Origin: an uncultured Paraburkholderia sp.
GTDB taxonomy: Bacteria > Pseudomonadota > Gammaproteobacteria > Burkholderiales > Burkholderiaceae
Assembly (NCBI GenBank): GCA_940746715.1
Contig: CALNWN010000010.1
Span: 124,001-188,000, forward strand
DNA length: 64,000 nt
Reading direction: 5' to 3'
Below, piece after piece: positions 55,524 through 64,000 of this stretch (positions are counted from its first letter, which is position 1; each line of letters starts with the position of its first letter). The notes below the pieces were generated by a model that was not told the origin of the DNA, did no database searches, and worked only from the letters and a program-made list of their open reading frames with translations. The position numbers and the translations under genes are program-made.

Positions 55524-57718
55524 GTACCCGACGTTCCGGCGATACGATCGCCACCCTCGCGACGCGCGCGGGCTTCGAGGTGGAATGGGAAGACGCGCAT
55601 CACAAGGTGCACCGCGTGCCCGAAAAGACGCTCGCCGTGCTGCTCGAACGAATGGGCCTGCCGTGCGGTAACGCGACGCAGATTCGCCAAAGCGCGGCCG
55701 CGCTCGAGGCCGAGCTGTCCGGCCGCAAGCTGCCGCCGCTGATGACCGCCGAAGTCGGCCGCGGCATTGCCTTGCCCGCCGCGGCGATCAGGTCGGGCAG
55801 CCACTACCGGATCGAGCTGGAAAGCGGCTCGATCATCGACGGACGCTTTACCGCGCCCAAAGGCGAAGAAGCGCTGCTCGCGCCGATCGACGAACCCGGC
55901 TATCACACGCTCGTGATTCACGAGCAGCGCATGACGCTCGCGATTGCGCCGTCGCGCTGCTACACCGTCGCGGACGCGTGGCGCAGCCTGCACGACGACG
56001 CACGCGCGGACGCGCCGACGCTGTGGGGTGTGGCCGCGCAACTCTACGGCTTGCGTCGCGTGGGCGACGGCGGCATCGGCGATTATTCGGCACTCGCGCG
56101 AATCGCGGTGGAAAGCGCGAGGCGCGGCGCGCATGCGCTCGCCGTCAGCCCGACGCACGCAATGTTCAGCGCGGAGCCGAACCGCTTCAGCCCGTATTCC
56201 CCGTCGTCGCGTTTGTGGCTGAACGTCACGCATATCGACCCGGCGGCCGTGTTCGGCGAAGCAGCGCTGCGCGCGGCAATGCAGTCCGTCCAGGCCGCCG
56301 ACATGTGGTCGGAACTCGAAGACCTGCCGCTCGTCGACTGGCCCAAGGCTGTCGTGCTCAAGCTGAAAGTCTTGCGTGCGCTGTTCGAAAACTTCTGCAC
56401 AGAGGAACGCGCGCACGACACGCCGCGCGCGCTGGAATTTCACGGTTTCTGCGAACGTGCCGGACGAGCGCTCGAAGACCACGCGCGTTTCGAAGCGCTG
56501 CAGGCCGCGCAGCTCGCGCCGGGCGGCAACGGTCATTGGCGCGACTGGCCCGAAGCGTTGCGCGATCCGCGCAGTCCGGAAGTGGAGGCTTTTGCGCAGG
56601 CGCAGCGCCATGAAGTCGACTTTCACCTCTTTTTGCAATGGCTCGCCGCGAAGGGTCTGTCACACGCGCAGCACGCGGCGCGCGAGGCCGGCATGGCCGT
56701 AGGTCTGATCGCCGATCTCGCGGTGGGCTGCGACAGCGCCGGCAGCCACACATGGTCCTATCGCGACGACATGCTGCAAGGCGTGTCCGTCGGCGCGCCG
56801 CCCGACCTCTTCAACCAGGCGGGACAAAGCTGGGGGCTCACCACTTTCTCGCCGCGCGCGATGCGCACGCAAGGCTTCTCTACGTTCATCGACATGCTGC
56901 GCGCCGCGTTCGCGCATGCGGGCGGCATCCGCATCGATCACATTCTCGGTTTGCGGCGTCTGTGGCTCGTGCCGGAGGGCGAGAGCGCGCGCAACGGCGC
57001 CTATCTGCGCTATCCGCTCGAAGACCTGTTGCGCCTCATCGCGCTCGAATCGTGGCGGCATCGCGCAATTGTGATCGGCGAGGATCTCGGCACCGTGCCG
57101 CCCGGTTTTCGCGAGCGGCTCGACGAACACGGCATTGCCGGCATCCGCGTGCTGTGGTTCGAGCGCGACGAGGACGGCAGCGGGTTCAAGCCGCCGCAGG
57201 CATGGGACCGCAATGCGGTCGGCACGACAACCACGCACGATCTGCCGACCGTCGCCGGATGGTGGGCCGGCAGCGACATCACGTGGCACAACCGGATTGG
57301 CCAGACGATGGCGCGCCCCGATGGCCGCGATCCCGAAGAAGCCGCGCAGGAAGAGCGCGCGAGCGACCGCGCCGAATTGTGGCGCGCGTTCCAGCAAGCG
57401 GGCGTGGCCGCGCCCCATGTGGCTGCGCCGCCGCCCGAAAGCCCGCCGGTCGACGAAGCGCTTGCGTTCGTCGCGGCCACGCCGGGACCGCTCGTCACGT
57501 TTCCGCTCGAAGATCTGCTCGCGCAGAGCGAACAGCCGAATCTGCCGGGCTCGATCGACGAGCATCCGAACTGGCGCCGCCGCATGAATCTGCCCATCGA
57601 CGAAATGTTTCTTGACGACACCTTTTGCGACCGGCTGCTCGCGGTTGACCGCGCGCGCCGCGCCGCGACCGTTGCCACGCCTCCAGCCAATCCTGCTTCG
57701 GAGCCTGATACGCCATGA
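55520..57718 (+). CDS. malQ: 4-alpha-glucanotransferase
   Basis: MalQ disproportionates malto-oligosaccharides, joining short chains into longer ones that TreY can use. I chose the GTG at 55520, overlapping the treZ stop, which gives 732 residues beginning MSTRRSGDTIATLATRAGFE. GH77 marks are ALAVSPTHAMFSAEPNRFSP, PPDLFNQAGQSWGLTTFSP, the nucleophile Asp473 (GIRIDHILGLRRLW), the acid/base Glu521 (IGEDLGTVPPGF) and TTTHDLPTVAGWW. The N-terminal 130 residues form the extra domain typical of proteobacterial MalQ. It overlaps treY by 4 nt (ATGA). Confidence 0.94.
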   Translation: MSTRRSGDTIATLATRAGFEVEWEDAHHKVHRVPEKTLAVLLERMGLPCGNATQIRQSAAALEAELSGRKLPPLMTAEVGRGIALPAAAIRSGSHYRIELESGSIIDGRFTAPKGEEALLAPIDEPGYHTLVIHEQRMTLAIAPSRCYTVADAWRSLHDDARADAPTLWGVAAQLYGLRRVGDGGIGDYSALARIAVESARRGAHALAVSPTHAMFSAEPNRFSPYSPSSRLWLNVTHIDPAAVFGEAALRAAMQSVQAADMWSELEDLPLVDWPKAVVLKLKVLRALFENFCTEERAHDTPRALEFHGFCERAGRALEDHARFEALQAAQLAPGGNGHWRDWPEALRDPRSPEVEAFAQAQRHEVDFHLFLQWLAAKGLSHAQHAAREAGMAVGLIADLAVGCDSAGSHTWSYRDDMLQGVSVGAPPDLFNQAGQSWGLTTFSPRAMRTQGFSTFIDMLRAAFAHAGGIRIDHILGLRRLWLVPEGESARNGAYLRYPLEDLLRLIALESWRHRAIVIGEDLGTVPPGFRERLDEHGIAGIRVLWFERDEDGSGFKPPQAWDRNAVGTTTTHDLPTVAGWWAGSDITWHNRIGQTMARPDGRDPEEAAQEERASDRAELWRAFQQAGVAAPHVAAPPPESPPVDEALAFVAATPGPLVTFPLEDLLAQSEQPNLPGSIDEHPNWRRRMNLPIDEMFLDDTFCDRLLAVDRARRAATVATPPANPASEPDTP

Positions 57719-60570
57719 CCGTCCCGCGCTCCACCCTTCGGCTCCAGTTTCACCGGGGCTTTACTTTCGACGATGCCGCGAAACACGTCGACTACTTCGC
57801 CGCGCTCGGCATCAGCCACGTGTATGCATCGCCCATCACGACGGCCGAGCCGGGCTCGATGCACGGCTACGACACCGTCGACTACACACAGGTCAACCCG
57901 GAATGCGGCGGCGATGCGGGCTTGAAACGCCTCGTCGAAAAGTTGCACGGGCACGGCATGGGCCTGATCGTCGACATGGTGCCGAACCACATGGGCGTTG
58001 GCGGTTCGAGCAATGCCTGGTGGCTCGATATTCTCGAATGGGGACGCCATAGCGCCTATGCGCGCCACTTCGACGTCGACTGGCATTCGCCCGACCCGGC
58101 CTTGCGCGGCAAGGTGCTGCTGCCGACACTCGGCGCGCCCTACGGCGAAGAACTCGTGTCGGGCCGCATTGCGTTGCATTTCGCCGCGGACAGCGGGCGC
58201 TTTTATATCGGCTACGGGCCGCATGTGTTTCCGGTCTGCCCCGTCGACTATCCGTCGATCCTGCAAAGCGCCGACCGCGCCGACCTGAGCGCGCTTGCCG
58301 AGCGCTTCCACGAACTCACGACGCAACCCGCCGACCAGCCGCGCGCCGCCGAGGGCCGCGAGGTGCTGCGCGAGTTCGTCGCGCAAAACGGCGAGTCGGC
58401 CATTCAATTCGCGCTCCAAACCTATGCCCCCGACGATCCGCTCACGCGCGACCGCCTGCATCGCTTATTGGAACGCCAGCATTTCCGCCTCGCGTGGTGG
58501 CGCACCGCCGCAGACGACGTCAACTGGCGCCGCTTTTTCGATATCTCGACGCTCGCCGCGGTGCGCGCGGAGCGGCCCGAAGTGTTCGAGGCGACGCACG
58601 CGCTCGTTTTCCGTCTGTATCAGGAAGGTGTGATCGACGGGCTGCGGATCGATCACGTCGACGGGCTCGCCGAGCCGCGCGAGTACTGTCAGCGACTGAG
58701 GCAGCGTCTGACGGAGTTGCGCGAGACGACGCCCTATGTGGTCGTCGAAAAGATTCTCGCGCGTGGCGAACCGCTGCGCGACGACTGGCCGGTGGACGGC
58801 ACGACCGGCTACGACTTCATGAACGACGTGGGCGCGCTGCTGCATGACCCCGCGGGCGCGGAGCCGCTCGCCGAGGCGTGGACCGAGTTCACGGGCCGCA
58901 GCCCCGATTTCGCGGATGAAGCACTGGCCGCGCGCCGCAAGATCGTCGCGGAGAATCTTTCGGCGGAACTGGACCGCGCGGCGCGAGCGCTGCATCGCAT
59001 CGCGCGCGACTCGCTCGCCACGCGCGATTACACCTTCACCAGCTTGCGCCGGGTGCTGACGGAACTCGTCGTGCATTTTCCGGTGTATCGCATCTATCCG
59101 CAAAACGGCTTGCGCAGCGCCATGGACAATGTGTACTTCGAACAGGCGCTGGCCGGCGCGCGCGCCACGCTTTCGCGCGCCGATCACGGCGTGCTGGAGC
59201 GCGTAAACAGCTGGCTTGGCGGCGGTGTGGACAACGCGCCGCCGGGACGCCACGCGCAGCCGCAGCCAGCTCAGAATGGCGCGCCGCCGAACCACGCCGG
59301 CTCCGCGCGGCGCACCGCGCAGACGCTGTTTTCGCAGTTGACCGCGCCGGTCGCCGCGAAGGCCGTCGAAGACACCGCCTGCTATCGCTATGGCCGGCTG
59401 CTGTCGCGCAACGAAGTGGGCGCCGATCCGGGCGAGTTTGCGTTGTCGGTGGAAGCGTTTCATGCGGGCAACGTCAAGCGTTCGCAGCGCTTTCCTCACG
59501 CCATGCTGACCACCGCGACGCACGACCACAAGCGCGGTGAAGACGTGCGCGCGCGGCTCGCCGTGCTGAGCGAAATTCCGCACGAGTGGACCGCGACATG
59601 GCGCGCATGGTCGACGTTGAACGCGCCGCAGCGCCGTTCGCTCGACGGCACGCCGATCAGCAGCGTCGGCCAGGATACGAGCTACGACTGGGCACCCGGC
59701 CCGGCTGCCGAAGGCATGCTATATCAGACGCTTGTCGGCTGCTGGCCGCCCGACCTCGCGCCGGACGACGAGGCGGGCGTCAAGGCATTGGCCGAACGCG
59801 TCGCGCAATGGCAGTTGAAGGCGCTGCGCGAGGCAAAGCTGCAAACCAACTGGTTCACGCCCGACGAAGCCTACGAAGCCGGCTGCCGCGATTTTCTATT
59901 CGACATTCTCGCGCCGCAGCGACGCGACGGGTTCCTGAAGGAACTGGCCGCGTTCGTCGCACGCATTTCGCGCGCCGGCGCGCTGAACGGTCTGCAGCAG
60001 ACGGTGTTGCGGCTCGCATCGCCTGGGATTCCCGATCTTTATCAAGGCACCGAGTTGTGGGACTTCAGTCTCGTTGATCCCGACAATCGCAGGCCGGTCG
60101 ATTTCGAGCAGCGCGCCGCGTGGCTCGCGCAAACGCCGCCGTCCGAATTCTTGTCGACGTGGCGCGACGGGCGCGTGAAGCTCGCGGTCGTGCAGCGGGT
60201 GCTGGCACTGCGCGCGCATCTGCCGGAGTTGCTAAGCCAAGGCACTTATCTGCCGCTGACGGTGCGCGGCGCGCAGGCGTCGAATGTGATCGCGTTTGCG
60301 CGGCCGCACGGCAATGCATGGGCGGTGGTCGTGGCGAGCCGGCTCGCGGCCGGGCTACTGGGCAAAGAAGGCGATTTGCCGATGGTCGATCCCGAGAAAT
60401 GGCAGGACACGGCAGTCGAAATGCCGCCCGATCTGGCCGCGCGTGCGCTGTTCGACTGGCTGAGCCCAGCGGCGCCGAAGGTGGATGAGGACGGGCTGCT
60501 CTGTTTGCGCGATGCGCTCGCCGCCATGCCGATTGCGGTACTGGTCAAGGACGGCGTGCCGCGCAGTTGA
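57715..60570 (+). CDS. treY: malto-oligosyltrehalose synthase
   Basis: TreY turns the reducing-end glucose of a linear glucan into an alpha,alpha-1,1 trehalosyl unit, by intramolecular transglycosylation. The 951-residue protein starts STLRLQFHRGFTFDDAAKHV after MTVPR and has YFAALGISHVYASPITTAEP, GLIVDMVPNHMGVG, Asp313 (GLRIDHVDGLAEP), Glu345 (VVEKILARGE) and the distal TTATHDHKRGEDVRARL, all GH13_26 signatures. The length exceeds many TreY proteins (700-850), with an extra segment near 500-530 (ARGHAQPQPAQNG-type Pro/Gln-rich residues). Last gene of the operon; 72 nt before the convergent corC-like remnant, with no clear terminator. Intact. Confidence 0.95.
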   Translation: MTVPRSTLRLQFHRGFTFDDAAKHVDYFAALGISHVYASPITTAEPGSMHGYDTVDYTQVNPECGGDAGLKRLVEKLHGHGMGLIVDMVPNHMGVGGSSNAWWLDILEWGRHSAYARHFDVDWHSPDPALRGKVLLPTLGAPYGEELVSGRIALHFAADSGRFYIGYGPHVFPVCPVDYPSILQSADRADLSALAERFHELTTQPADQPRAAEGREVLREFVAQNGESAIQFALQTYAPDDPLTRDRLHRLLERQHFRLAWWRTAADDVNWRRFFDISTLAAVRAERPEVFEATHALVFRLYQEGVIDGLRIDHVDGLAEPREYCQRLRQRLTELRETTPYVVVEKILARGEPLRDDWPVDGTTGYDFMNDVGALLHDPAGAEPLAEAWTEFTGRSPDFADEALAARRKIVAENLSAELDRAARALHRIARDSLATRDYTFTSLRRVLTELVVHFPVYRIYPQNGLRSAMDNVYFEQALAGARATLSRADHGVLERVNSWLGGGVDNAPPGRHAQPQPAQNGAPPNHAGSARRTAQTLFSQLTAPVAAKAVEDTACYRYGRLLSRNEVGADPGEFALSVEAFHAGNVKRSQRFPHAMLTTATHDHKRGEDVRARLAVLSEIPHEWTATWRAWSTLNAPQRRSLDGTPISSVGQDTSYDWAPGPAAEGMLYQTLVGCWPPDLAPDDEAGVKALAERVAQWQLKALREAKLQTNWFTPDEAYEAGCRDFLFDILAPQRRDGFLKELAAFVARISRAGALNGLQQTVLRLASPGIPDLYQGTELWDFSLVDPDNRRPVDFEQRAAWLAQTPPSEFLSTWRDGRVKLAVVQRVLALRAHLPELLSQGTYLPLTVRGAQASNVIAFARPHGNAWAVVVASRLAAGLLGKEGDLPMVDPEKWQDTAVEMPPDLAARALFDWLSPAAPKVDEDGLLCLRDALAAMPIAVLVKDGVPRS

Positions 60571-60642
60571 CGGTGCATGATGGTGCGCCTGACTGCTTGC
60601 CGCTTTGCGCACTAGCGACGAGTGTCTTGCAGCCGCGAGGCG

Positions 60643-61978
60643 CTAACCGCCTTCGTCGTCGAAAACTTTGGGGTACACGCGCACGAGCACGATGCGCGGC
60701 CCCTTCATCTTTTTCACGACCACGTCGAAGCGATCGAACTCGACACGCTGCCCCTCGGTAGGTAAATCGTTGAGCGCCTGAATCACGAGGCCGCCCACGG
60801 ACTCGGCCTTGCCTTCGTCGATATCGATACCCAGCGCGCGCTCGAGCGACACCGCCGGCAAGCTGCCCTTGCCCATCAACGTGCCGTCGTCCATGCGCGT
60901 CCAGTCGGCGTCGCCCTGACGGAACTCGTCGTGAATCTGGCCGACCACAGCGCGCCCAGCAGATTGTCGAGTGTGAGAAAACCAATCGGCTTCGCGTTCT
61001 TGTGGCCGACCAGCGCAAAGTGCGGCGCACCTTTGCGAAAGCGGCGAAACAGCTCGAGCGCCGGCATCTCCGGTTTGACGTACTGAACGGGGCGCGCGTA
61101 ATGCGAGAGATCGTCGAGCGTGCTGCCCGCATGGCGCGCCAGCAGCAGGTCCTTCAGGTGGATCATGCCGGCCACGCGCTCGCCGGAGGCATCCTCGAAA
61201 AGCGGATAACGGCTGAAGCGATGCCGCGCGACCACGTGCATGTTTTCGCGCAACGGCAGGTCGAGCCGCAAGCCAATCAGTTCATACGCCGGGCGCATCA
61301 GGTCCAACACCGTCATGCGCGAAAAATCGAGCGAATGAGCGATGGTGTTCCACTCGTCCTGGCTATACGCGTCTTCCGGCGCGCCGCGCTCCGAAGCCAC
61401 GTTGGTCCGGCGGCTGCGCAAAATGAGCTTGAGTTCGTCGGTTGAATAGTGCGCATGCTCCGCATTTAGGCCGGCAAGCTTCAGCACTGCATTCGCACTG
61501 GTGTGAGCAGCCAGATGGCCGGATACATCGCCCAATAAAAGCCGTACAGCGGCGTGGCGGCCCACAGCGAAACCTTCTCCGCTTCGCGAATGGCGAGCGA
61601 CTTCGGCGCGAGTTCGCCCACCACGATATGCAGAAACGAAATGCACGAGAACGCGAAGAACAGCGAAATTCCGTGAATCAACTGCTCCGATTGCACGCCG
61701 GCGAGACTGAAGAGCGGCGTCAGCAGTTCAGCAAACGCGGGTTCGCCGATCCAGCCGAGCCCGAGCGACGCGAGCGTGATGCCGAGCTGGCACGCAGACG
61801 GATAGGCGTCGAGCCGGCCGTGCACGCTGGCGAGCAGGCGCCCGCGCATGCCGTGCTTTTCGGCGAGACTCTGCACGCGCGTCTGCCGTAATTTGACAAG
61901 GCCGAATTCGGCGGCAACAAAGAAACCGTTCAGGGCGACGAGAAGCAATGCACCGATAAGGGCGACAAACTGGATCAA
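60643..61978 (-). pseudogene. HlyC/CorC-family CNNM/CBS membrane protein, two frameshifts
   Basis: The family combines a CNNM (DUF21) membrane domain, a CBS pair and a CorC/HlyC domain, and is linked to metal-ion efflux. I take the TTG at 61978 (IQFVALIGALLLVALNGFFV) with CGGAG upstream. The membrane domain includes GFFVAAEFGLVKLRQTRVQS and is in one frame to 61500. A missing A (CTCACACC for CTCAACACC) shifts it there. The CBS part (TVLDLMRPAYELIGLRLDLP, FSRYPLFEDASGERVAGMI) runs in a second frame to GFLTLDNLLGAL. A second indel near 60945 moves the CorC domain (QIHDEFRQGDADWTRMDDGT) to a third stretch ending at 60643. Otherwise full length. Confidence 0.8.
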
Positions 61979-62101
61979 AGCGGAGGGCTCCGACAACAAA
62001 AGTTGTCAGTATAGAGGGTGGAAAACTTGTTGAAAAGTGAATGGCGAACGGCAGGCGACGCGCGTGATCGCTCATCCGCCCTCATCGGCGCTGATCGGCG
62101 T

Positions 62102-62905
62102 TCATCGGGCCGCCGTGGCGCTCAAGGGAACGCGCAGCGAGAGCGTGGCCTGCGCGCTGTCCGCCGCATCCTGTTGCTCGAAGCCGCCGCCATGCGCTTC
62201 CGCCACGCGCTTGCACAGCGCGAGAACCCACGCGATGCGATTCGCCTCGCGCGGCTCGCGAGCCTGCTTGCGCGCGAACGTTTCGAGCACATGCGGCAAA
62301 GAGGCGTCGACCAGTGCGGCGCTCGCCTCGTAGGTGACGGCGGCATGCCAGCTGGTTGCATCCGCACGCGATTCAAGCGTGACCGCCGAGCCTTGCGCGC
62401 TGGATTCGACGGCAAAAGTCAGCATTACCCACAGTGCCGCCGCAAGACGCTCGCGATCGCCGTTGAGTTGCTCGGTGGCAAGCTGCGAGTTGAGCGTGAG
62501 TTCGACGCCGCGCATGCGCGCGAGTCCGGAGCGCACTTCTTCGGCGGTTTCGTCGAGCAGCGGATGCAGCGGGAACGGCGCATAGTCGAGCGCGAGCGAT
62601 CGGGTTTCGGCGCGCGTGGCGTCGACGATCGTCTCCAGCAGCTTGACCTGCTGATCGACCCCGTTGCGAATGCCCGCGATCGCGCGCTGCGAGTTGGGAT
62701 CGTTCGGGTCGAGCTTGCGCTCCAGCACATAGGCCCAGCTATGAATCGCGTTCAACGGGCCGCGCAGGTCGTGCGACACCAGAGAAAGCACGTGGTCGCG
62801 CATGAAAAGCGCGGATTCGGCCCGCAGATGCGCGGTGCGTTCAGAGACGGCGAACCCCGAAGTCACCGGTTGTGCCCCAGCTGTTCCGGTTGAAGACGTT
62901 GTCAC
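62102..62905 (-). CDS. histidine-kinase-like protein with degenerate ATPase domain
   Basis: The frame is open and complete, about 267 residues from a GTG at 62905 with GAGAGG 6 nt upstream. The dimerisation helix has a textbook H-box, SLVSHDLRGPLNAIHSW (His45). The following ATPase region does not keep its catalytic boxes. The N-box Asn is absent (AAALWVMLTFAVESS), no DxGxG is found, and the GxGxG box reads ANRIAWVLALCKRVAEAHGG. There is no membrane segment or sensor domain. It may be a phosphotransfer or scaffold protein, or the family may be diverging. No response regulator gene is adjacent. Confidence is good for the HisKA part and moderate for the loss of kinase activity. Confidence 0.72.
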   Translation of the reverse strand: MTTSSTGTAGAQPVTSGFAVSERTAHLRAESALFMRDHVLSLVSHDLRGPLNAIHSWAYVLERKLDPNDPNSQRAIAGIRNGVDQQVKLLETIVDATRAETRSLALDYAPFPLHPLLDETAEEVRSGLARMRGVELTLNSQLATEQLNGDRERLAAALWVMLTFAVESSAQGSAVTLESRADATSWHAAVTYEASAALVDASLPHVLETFARKQAREPREANRIAWVLALCKRVAEAHGGGFEQQDAADSAQATLSLRVPLSATAAR

Positions 62906-63090
62906 GATCGACCTCTCAGGCAATGCATGATGATTGGGAAAGTCCCATTATAGGCATGCCACCGGGCGCCACCAGCCTGGCCAGATGGCCAATGCCGATC
63001 GCAATCCGCGTGCCACGCCGCATTCTTCGACTGCACCGCGCCAACGCGCCTACAATGTCGAGTTTACGTTTGTGAACTGAGGAGCGACAC

Positions 63091-63432
63091 ATGTCGACTG
63101 TGACTACTGAATCCGGCTTGAAGTACGAAGACATTGTTGAAGGCACGGGCGCGGAAGCGGTTGCTGGCAAGACCGTCAGCGTGCATTACACCGGCTGGCT
63201 GACCGACGGTCAGAAGTTCGACTCGAGCAAGGACCGCAACGACCCGTTCGCGTTCGTGCTGGGCGGCGGCATGGTCATCAAGGGCTGGGACGAAGGCGTG
63301 CAAGGCATGAAGGTGGGCGGCACGCGCAAGCTGACCATTCCGCCGCAACTCGGCTACGGCGTGCGCGGCGCGGGCGGCGTGATTCCGCCGAATGCGACGC
63401 TCGTGTCCGAAGTCGAATTGCTCGACGTTTAA
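63091..63432 (+). CDS. FKBP-type peptidyl-prolyl isomerase
   Basis: This is a small cytoplasmic FKBP that speeds cis-trans isomerisation at proline. The 113-residue protein starts at the ATG at 63091 with AGGAG upstream. It shows the whole fold: VSVHYTGWLTDGQKFDSSKD, FVLGGGMVIKGWDEGVQGMK, LTIPPQLGYGVRGAGGVIPP and ATLVSEVELLDV. The FK506-pocket residues Tyr, Phe, Asp, Val, Ile, Trp and Tyr are all in place. No signal peptide. Intact and separately transcribed. Confidence 0.95.
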   Translation: MSTVTTESGLKYEDIVEGTGAEAVAGKTVSVHYTGWLTDGQKFDSSKDRNDPFAFVLGGGMVIKGWDEGVQGMKVGGTRKLTIPPQLGYGVRGAGGVIPPNATLVSEVELLDV

Positions 63433-63472
63433 GGCTTTTCGCCGTTCGTCTGGCTGTCGCTCCGCTTTTCCG

Positions 63473-64000
63473 ATGACGCACGCCGCCGTGACCGCACCTA
63501 GCGTTTCGCTGCGCCGCTTCGGCGCGGTCGAGGCGTCGGACGTGCACGACTTTCACCAGGTCGTGCTCGGTCTCGACGGCGCCATGGTGATGGCCGTGGA
63601 CGGCGTCGCGCAACGAATCGACGCGCGCTCTGCATGGCTCATTCCTGCGGGCGCGCGGCACGATTACGCGGGGGTCGGCGAGAACCGGCAGCTGGTGCTG
63701 GACTTGCCCGCCGCCACGCTCGCCGTGCCGGAACGCCTGTTCGACCGGGCGCGCACCGTTGCTGTGAATGCCGCATTCACCGAGCTTGTGCAGCGCATTG
63801 CGTCGCACGCCGCGCAGGGCACGCCCACGGACGATCTCCACATTCGTCGTTTTCATTGGGACGCGGCTGCCCGCCTTGGCGCGGCGTTGGTCGCGGGCAC
63901 CGGCATGGGCGGCCGAGGCGCCGAAGCCGCCGCCGCGGGGCTCGACTTCGCGCGCATCGACCGCTGGTTGCGCGCACATCTGTCGGAGCCGCTGCGTATC
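63473..64000 (+). CDS. AraC-family regulator, cut by the window end
   Basis: An ATG at 63473 opens a frame of 176 codons with no stop before the edge. The N-terminus has the cupin-like sensor of AraC proteins (HDFHQVVLGLDGAMVMAVDG, AWLIPAGARHDYAGVGENRQ). The last codons (ARIDRWLRAHLSEPLRI) are the first helix of the AraC-type DNA-binding domain. The rest, normally about 80 residues with two helix-turn-helix motifs, lies outside. The effector is unknown. No lesion in the visible part. Confidence 0.82.
   Translation, partial: MTHAAVTAPSVSLRRFGAVEASDVHDFHQVVLGLDGAMVMAVDGVAQRIDARSAWLIPAGARHDYAGVGENRQLVLDLPAATLAVPERLFDRARTVAVNAAFTELVQRIASHAAQGTPTDDLHIRRFHWDAAARLGAALVAGTGMGGRGAEAAAAGLDFARIDRWLRAHLSEPLRI

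Noticed and set aside
1..64000. Sequencing error as the sole explanation for all broken genes
   Set aside because: Lesions avoid every long essential gene and the whole 18.5-kb glg/tre operon, and include a tandem duplication and large internal deletions. Error may still explain individual one-base indels such as those in rpsU, phrB or DUF3563.

Overview
The window is high-GC chromosomal DNA from a betaproteobacterium of the Burkholderia sensu lato group (Burkholderia, Paraburkholderia or Caballeronia). The protein sequences (RpoD, DnaG, PolA, FolE2, homoserine kinase followed by a BPSS1780-type membrane protein) and the local gene order both point there. No insertion sequence, prophage, integron or CRISPR array is visible.

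Layout. 1-2.2 kb: remains of a Tim44-like lipid-binding protein and a NhaR-type LysR regulator. 2.25-2.58 kb: a tRNA-Ile(CAU) gene split in its anticodon loop by a 250-nt group I intron. 2.8-8.2 kb: the macromolecular synthesis cluster rpsU-yqeY-dnaG-rpoD, minus strand. 8.2-15 kb: a broken HI0933-type flavoprotein, tsaD, folE2, and the isoprenoid cluster xseB-ispA-dxs. 15.3-19.7 kb: four broken metabolic genes (Rieske oxygenase, mercaptopyruvate sulfurtransferase, dienelactone hydrolase, type II NADH dehydrogenase). 19.9-29.7 kb: intact polA, a LOG-family gene, a LysR gene, a two-gene chromate transporter, amn, a DUF2782 protein, thrB and a membrane protein. 29.8-40.6 kb: mostly broken genes (photolyase, DUF3563, PHB depolymerase, PAP2 phosphatase, modB, modC, modE, tautomerase, LysR, a secreted protein, a phosphatase), with an intact modA and an intact Xre/RES toxin-antitoxin pair among them. 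41-60.6 kb: a DUF1345 gene, then an 18.5-kb operon glgE, treS-pep2, glgB, glgX, treZ, malQ, treY in perfect condition. 60.6-64 kb: a broken CorC-type gene, a histidine-kinase-like gene with a degenerate ATPase domain, an FKBP isomerase, and an AraC regulator running off the edge.

The glg/tre operon is the metabolic centre. TreS turns trehalose into maltose, the fused kinase makes maltose 1-phosphate, GlgE polymerises it, and GlgB branches the alpha-glucan. GlgX debranches it, MalQ rearranges the linear chains, and TreY with TreZ return them to trehalose, closing a loop. Five of the six junctions overlap by 4 to 8 nt or are close; the glgB-glgX gap of 137 nt carries a strong stem-loop. A canonical sigma-54 promoter with an upstream palindrome lies ahead of glgE.

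About twenty genes carry nonsense codons, indels, a 5-bp tandem duplication or larger internal deletions, while roughly 37 kb of other coding sequence (all essential genes and the whole glg/tre operon) has none. This is more like real gene decay under relaxed selection, as in a host-restricted Burkholderia symbiont, than random sequencing error, although some single-base indels could still be errors.
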